Shown in pieces: positions 62,050 through 64,000 of a stretch of 64,000 nt of DNA. Location of the stretch: assembly GCF_008271295.1 (NCBI RefSeq), contig NZ_VTOY01000001.1, forward strand, positions 682,001 through 746,000, in the 5' to 3' direction. The stretch's first letter is position 1. Each line of letters opens with the position of its first letter. Source of the stretch: Pseudoselenomonas ruminis. GTDB lineage: Bacteria > Bacillota > Negativicutes > Selenomonadales > Selenomonadaceae. The translations under genes were made by a program, and so were the position numbers. The notes under the pieces are model-generated. The model did no database searches. It had not been told where the DNA came from and worked only from the letters and a program-made list of their open reading frames with translations.

Positions 62050-62838
62050 TCATCGTTGAAGCAAATCCGCCGGTTTCACCAGCTGATGCCTGTACCGCTT
62101 GCGGCCCTTTGTCTGCTCACCATAATTGATAGCCTCAGTAGGACAGATATGCAAACAGCCCAAGCACTCCACACAATCCTGCTGCCAAATAGGCTGTCCC
62201 TGAGGGCGCAGGATATTTCCCTTGGGGCAAATCCGCTCGCAAAGCCCGCAGGACGTACACACTTCCTTATCGCACTGAAAATTTTCTGCAATTTCCTGCT
62301 GTCTTGCCTTCCACTTATCATGATAACCTGCACAGAATTTCCTGAGCAGCTGCCAGGTCTCATGCTGTTCCCGGGTTCCGATGGCACTGGCGATTTTCTT
62401 CAGCTTCCGCTCTGCCAGCCACGCTCTCACCGCTATCTGCCAATCGGCTGCAATATCACGCCAGGGAATATAGTTGGACACCAACCGCACATACCAGGCA
62501 GCCTGCAGCTGCTGATTCTTTTCCTGCAATATCTTTGCCGCATCCACAAAAGGCCTGCCCCAATAAGGCACACCACAGGTAGCGATGGCAAAAATATACG
62601 GAGATTCTAGAATCGTAAGCTTATGCAAAAACTCCTCCACCTGCAATGGCAGACCGAAGTAATGCATCGGAAATACAAAACCTACACAATCTGCCTTGGC
62701 CTCCGGCTTATCCTCCTGTATGGCTTGGACGATGGAACGTATCTCAACACCATTAATAGCCTGCTGTAATTCCCGGGCTACATACAAGGAGTTGCCGGTT
62801 GCCGAATAATAGTAAATTACCGTACGAATTTCTCTCAC
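62050..62838 (-). CDS. EFR1-type flavodoxin-ferredoxin fusion
   Basis: A 262-residue protein with an N-terminal flavodoxin-like domain (VIYYYSATGNSLYVAREL, GFVFPMHYFGLP) and two C-terminal [4Fe-4S] motifs, CTSCGLCERICP and CVECLGCLHICP (about 205 and 228). It matches the EFR1 family of redox proteins in anaerobes. Partner unknown; it is a single gene here. Confidence 0.9.
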   Translation of the reverse strand: MREIRTVIYYYSATGNSLYVARELQQAINGVEIRSIVQAIQEDKPEAKADCVGFVFPMHYFGLPLQVEEFLHKLTILESPYIFAIATCGVPYWGRPFVDAAKILQEKNQQLQAAWYVRLVSNYIPWRDIAADWQIAVRAWLAERKLKKIASAIGTREQHETWQLLRKFCAGYHDKWKARQQEIAENFQCDKEVCTSCGLCERICPKGNILRPQGQPIWQQDCVECLGCLHICPTEAINYGEQTKGRKRYRHQLVKPADLLQR

Positions 62839-62896
62839 CTCATTTTACCGATTCATTTATACCTACGGATATTATACCTCTGCCCGTTATTTCTTT

Positions 62897-63019
62897 CTAC
62901 CTTGCCTGAAATCCCCGACATTCATGACGGTCACTGGCACCATCGGCAAATGCCTTTGCTAGTAAATCCGTATTGCCTCCCTTTCGGTTGCTGCCCACCA
63001 AAATCACTATCCTGCTCAT
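62897..63019 (-). pseudogene. NADPH-dependent FMN reductase-like remnant
   Basis: A 40-residue frame beginning MSRIVILVGSNRKGGNTDLL, the flavin phosphate loop of the flavodoxin-like reductases. The family normally has about 180 residues; here the frame leaves the family after residue 30 and stops. GGGAGGG stands upstream. Only the first strand, loop and helix remain. Confidence 0.7.
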
Positions 63020-63044
63020 TCTAAGCCCTCCCATCATCCGCAAG

Positions 63045-63717
63045 CTATACCAAATAGCAAACCTGATATTTAAATAAGGATTTTACACCTTCCCCCCCTG
63101 CGTCAACAATTGAAGTTTTCCGGTAAAATTTGCCATAAAGGCTATAAAGCTGGTTGCCCTTTGCTTCCCTCACCGCATCCGTACGAAGTATACCTGCCCC
63201 CTTGAAGAGCTTGTCGCTGTATTCATAGATAAACTCCATGCCATCCATAAGCCGGATGCGTTCCAGCCCTTCTCCATTGTCAATGGATTCGGCGCAGTAT
63301 ACCAGCGGCCCTCTTTGTACAGCCAGCCGTCCAATGTCTTCCCGCACTTCCGGTGCTGCCTGATAAAGGGTGGCCTCCATGGGAACTTCCAAAGTAATCT
63401 TGTCATCCTTATGCCAGTTCCTGCGCACTGTTACATAGCCATTTTGCTTTTCTTCCTTTATTGCACTGCCATTTACGGCAATCTTATAAGTCTTTGCCCA
63501 GGAGGGAATCCTCAGGGCTATCCCGTATCGGCCATCCGCTTTGGTGGCCAGCTCCACGTTGCCTTCCCAGGGAAACTGGCTTCTCATGGATAGTTCCACC
63601 GTTTTATCGCCCAGGGAAATCTCTGCTTCAGAACCAACATACAAATCCACATAGACGGTATCATCACCGACTGTATAGATATACTCATTGAGCGAACTGA
63701 TCAGGCGGGCCAGGTTT
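63045..63717 (-). pseudogene. GH127-like glycoside hydrolase, C-terminal remnant
   Basis: About 224 residues beginning NLARLISSLNEYIYTVGDD and continuing with VELSMRSQFPWEGNVEL and RIPSWAKTYKIAVNG, typical of the C-terminal part of GH127 (beta-L-arabinofuranosidase) proteins. The catalytic N-terminal two-thirds and the Cys-containing motif before NLARL are missing. At about 63717 the sequence switches to a sugar symporter gene. The frame is open from the symporter side but in another frame. Confidence 0.75.
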
Positions 63718-64000
63718 TCCCTTAATCGCCCGGATGCTATCCTTGATGGGAATCCGTTTGATCTTCTCCACATTCACTTCTCGCAGATTTCGGAAAGCTA
63801 CAAATAAGAGCACCGCGGCAATCACGCCGAAAAATGCCAGTGTCATGGAAAAGCCCAGCTGGTCATTGCCACCACCAAAGTAAGCCACCAAAGGCAGGGT
63901 GAAGGTCATGCAGATAAACGCCCCAACATTGCCCCCCACCATGCGAAAGGTGTTGAGAACCACTCGTTCCTCCGAGTTATGGGACAGATTCGGCAATATG
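63718..64000 (-). pseudogene. GPH-family sugar:cation symporter remnant (continues beyond window)
   Basis: Reads MPNLSHNSEERVVLNTFRM, GGNVGAFICMTFTLPLVAYFG and REVNVEKIKRIPIKDSIRAIKG, the middle of a MelB/XynP-like permease. It then runs out of family at about 63717, where the GH127 remnant begins, and ends at a stop at 63685. The 5' part lies outside the window. The two genes were apparently joined by one deletion. Confidence 0.75.

Overview
The window looks like a chromosome segment of a diderm Firmicute of the class Negativicutes, most likely family Selenomonadaceae (Selenomonas-like). This is inferred, not searched. Support comes from the mix of Bacillus/Clostridium-type genes (RemA/DUF370, DivIVA, SepF, YlmH, NFACT/RqcH, PyrR, T-box thrS, THF riboswitch) with Hfq and cobalamin-dependent ethanolamine use, in moderately GC-rich DNA. 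No rRNA or tRNA gene and no CRISPR array was seen.

Layout. 1-4708 (minus strand): a cut ABC-transporter lipoprotein, then a housekeeping operon read dapF-yicC-remA-gmk-rpoZ-coaBC. 4747-8785 (plus): rqcH, an 840-base non-coding block of nested inverted repeats, and an orphan flagellin. 8793-19249 (minus): pyrR, an rluD-type synthase, lspA, the ylm/division cluster (divIVA, ylmH, sepF, yggS, pgeF), two large radical SAM proteins, nrdR and a RodZ-like protein. 19385-27965: cysteine desulfurase with its Rrf2 regulator, rarA-dut, hfq-miaA, a UPF0173 hydrolase, thiamine pyrophosphokinase, an rRNA methyltransferase and infC-rpmI-rplT with an L20-type leader. 28004-31204: folT behind a THF riboswitch, a DASS transporter behind a switch-like leader, and nagB. 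31322-38869: one operon for ethanolamine uptake and cleavage (eat-eutA-eutB-eutC) joined to lower-ligand cobalamin assembly (cobT-cobS-cobC). It has no microcompartment shell genes. 38920-41191: a PTS EIICBA gene behind a leader terminator.

41357-52613 is the accessory island: a type I restriction-modification system (hsdM, a small winged-helix gene, hsdS, hsdR). Inserted between hsdS and hsdR is an AT-rich cassette made of a PHP-domain/ABC-ATPase fusion protein, an overlapping 100-residue partner and a possible 36-residue ORF. A likely type I toxin (31 residues) with a candidate overlapping RNA lies next to it. Further on is an AbiE locus whose antitoxin is intact with its operator but whose toxin gene is broken.

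52735-64000: thrS with T-box, a LysM protein, small unknown genes, a cellobiose-type PTS with 6-phospho-beta-glucosidase, a probably iron-regulated flavodoxin unit, and an end with gene remnants (FMN reductase piece, GH127 and sugar symporter joined by a deletion).

Two features stand out. The first is a short palindrome, TTGACNNGTCAA, present about 27 times in clusters of two to four, both inside genes and between them, where about one copy would be expected by chance. The second is the PHP-ATPase cassette embedded in the restriction locus, the best candidate here for an undescribed defence module.
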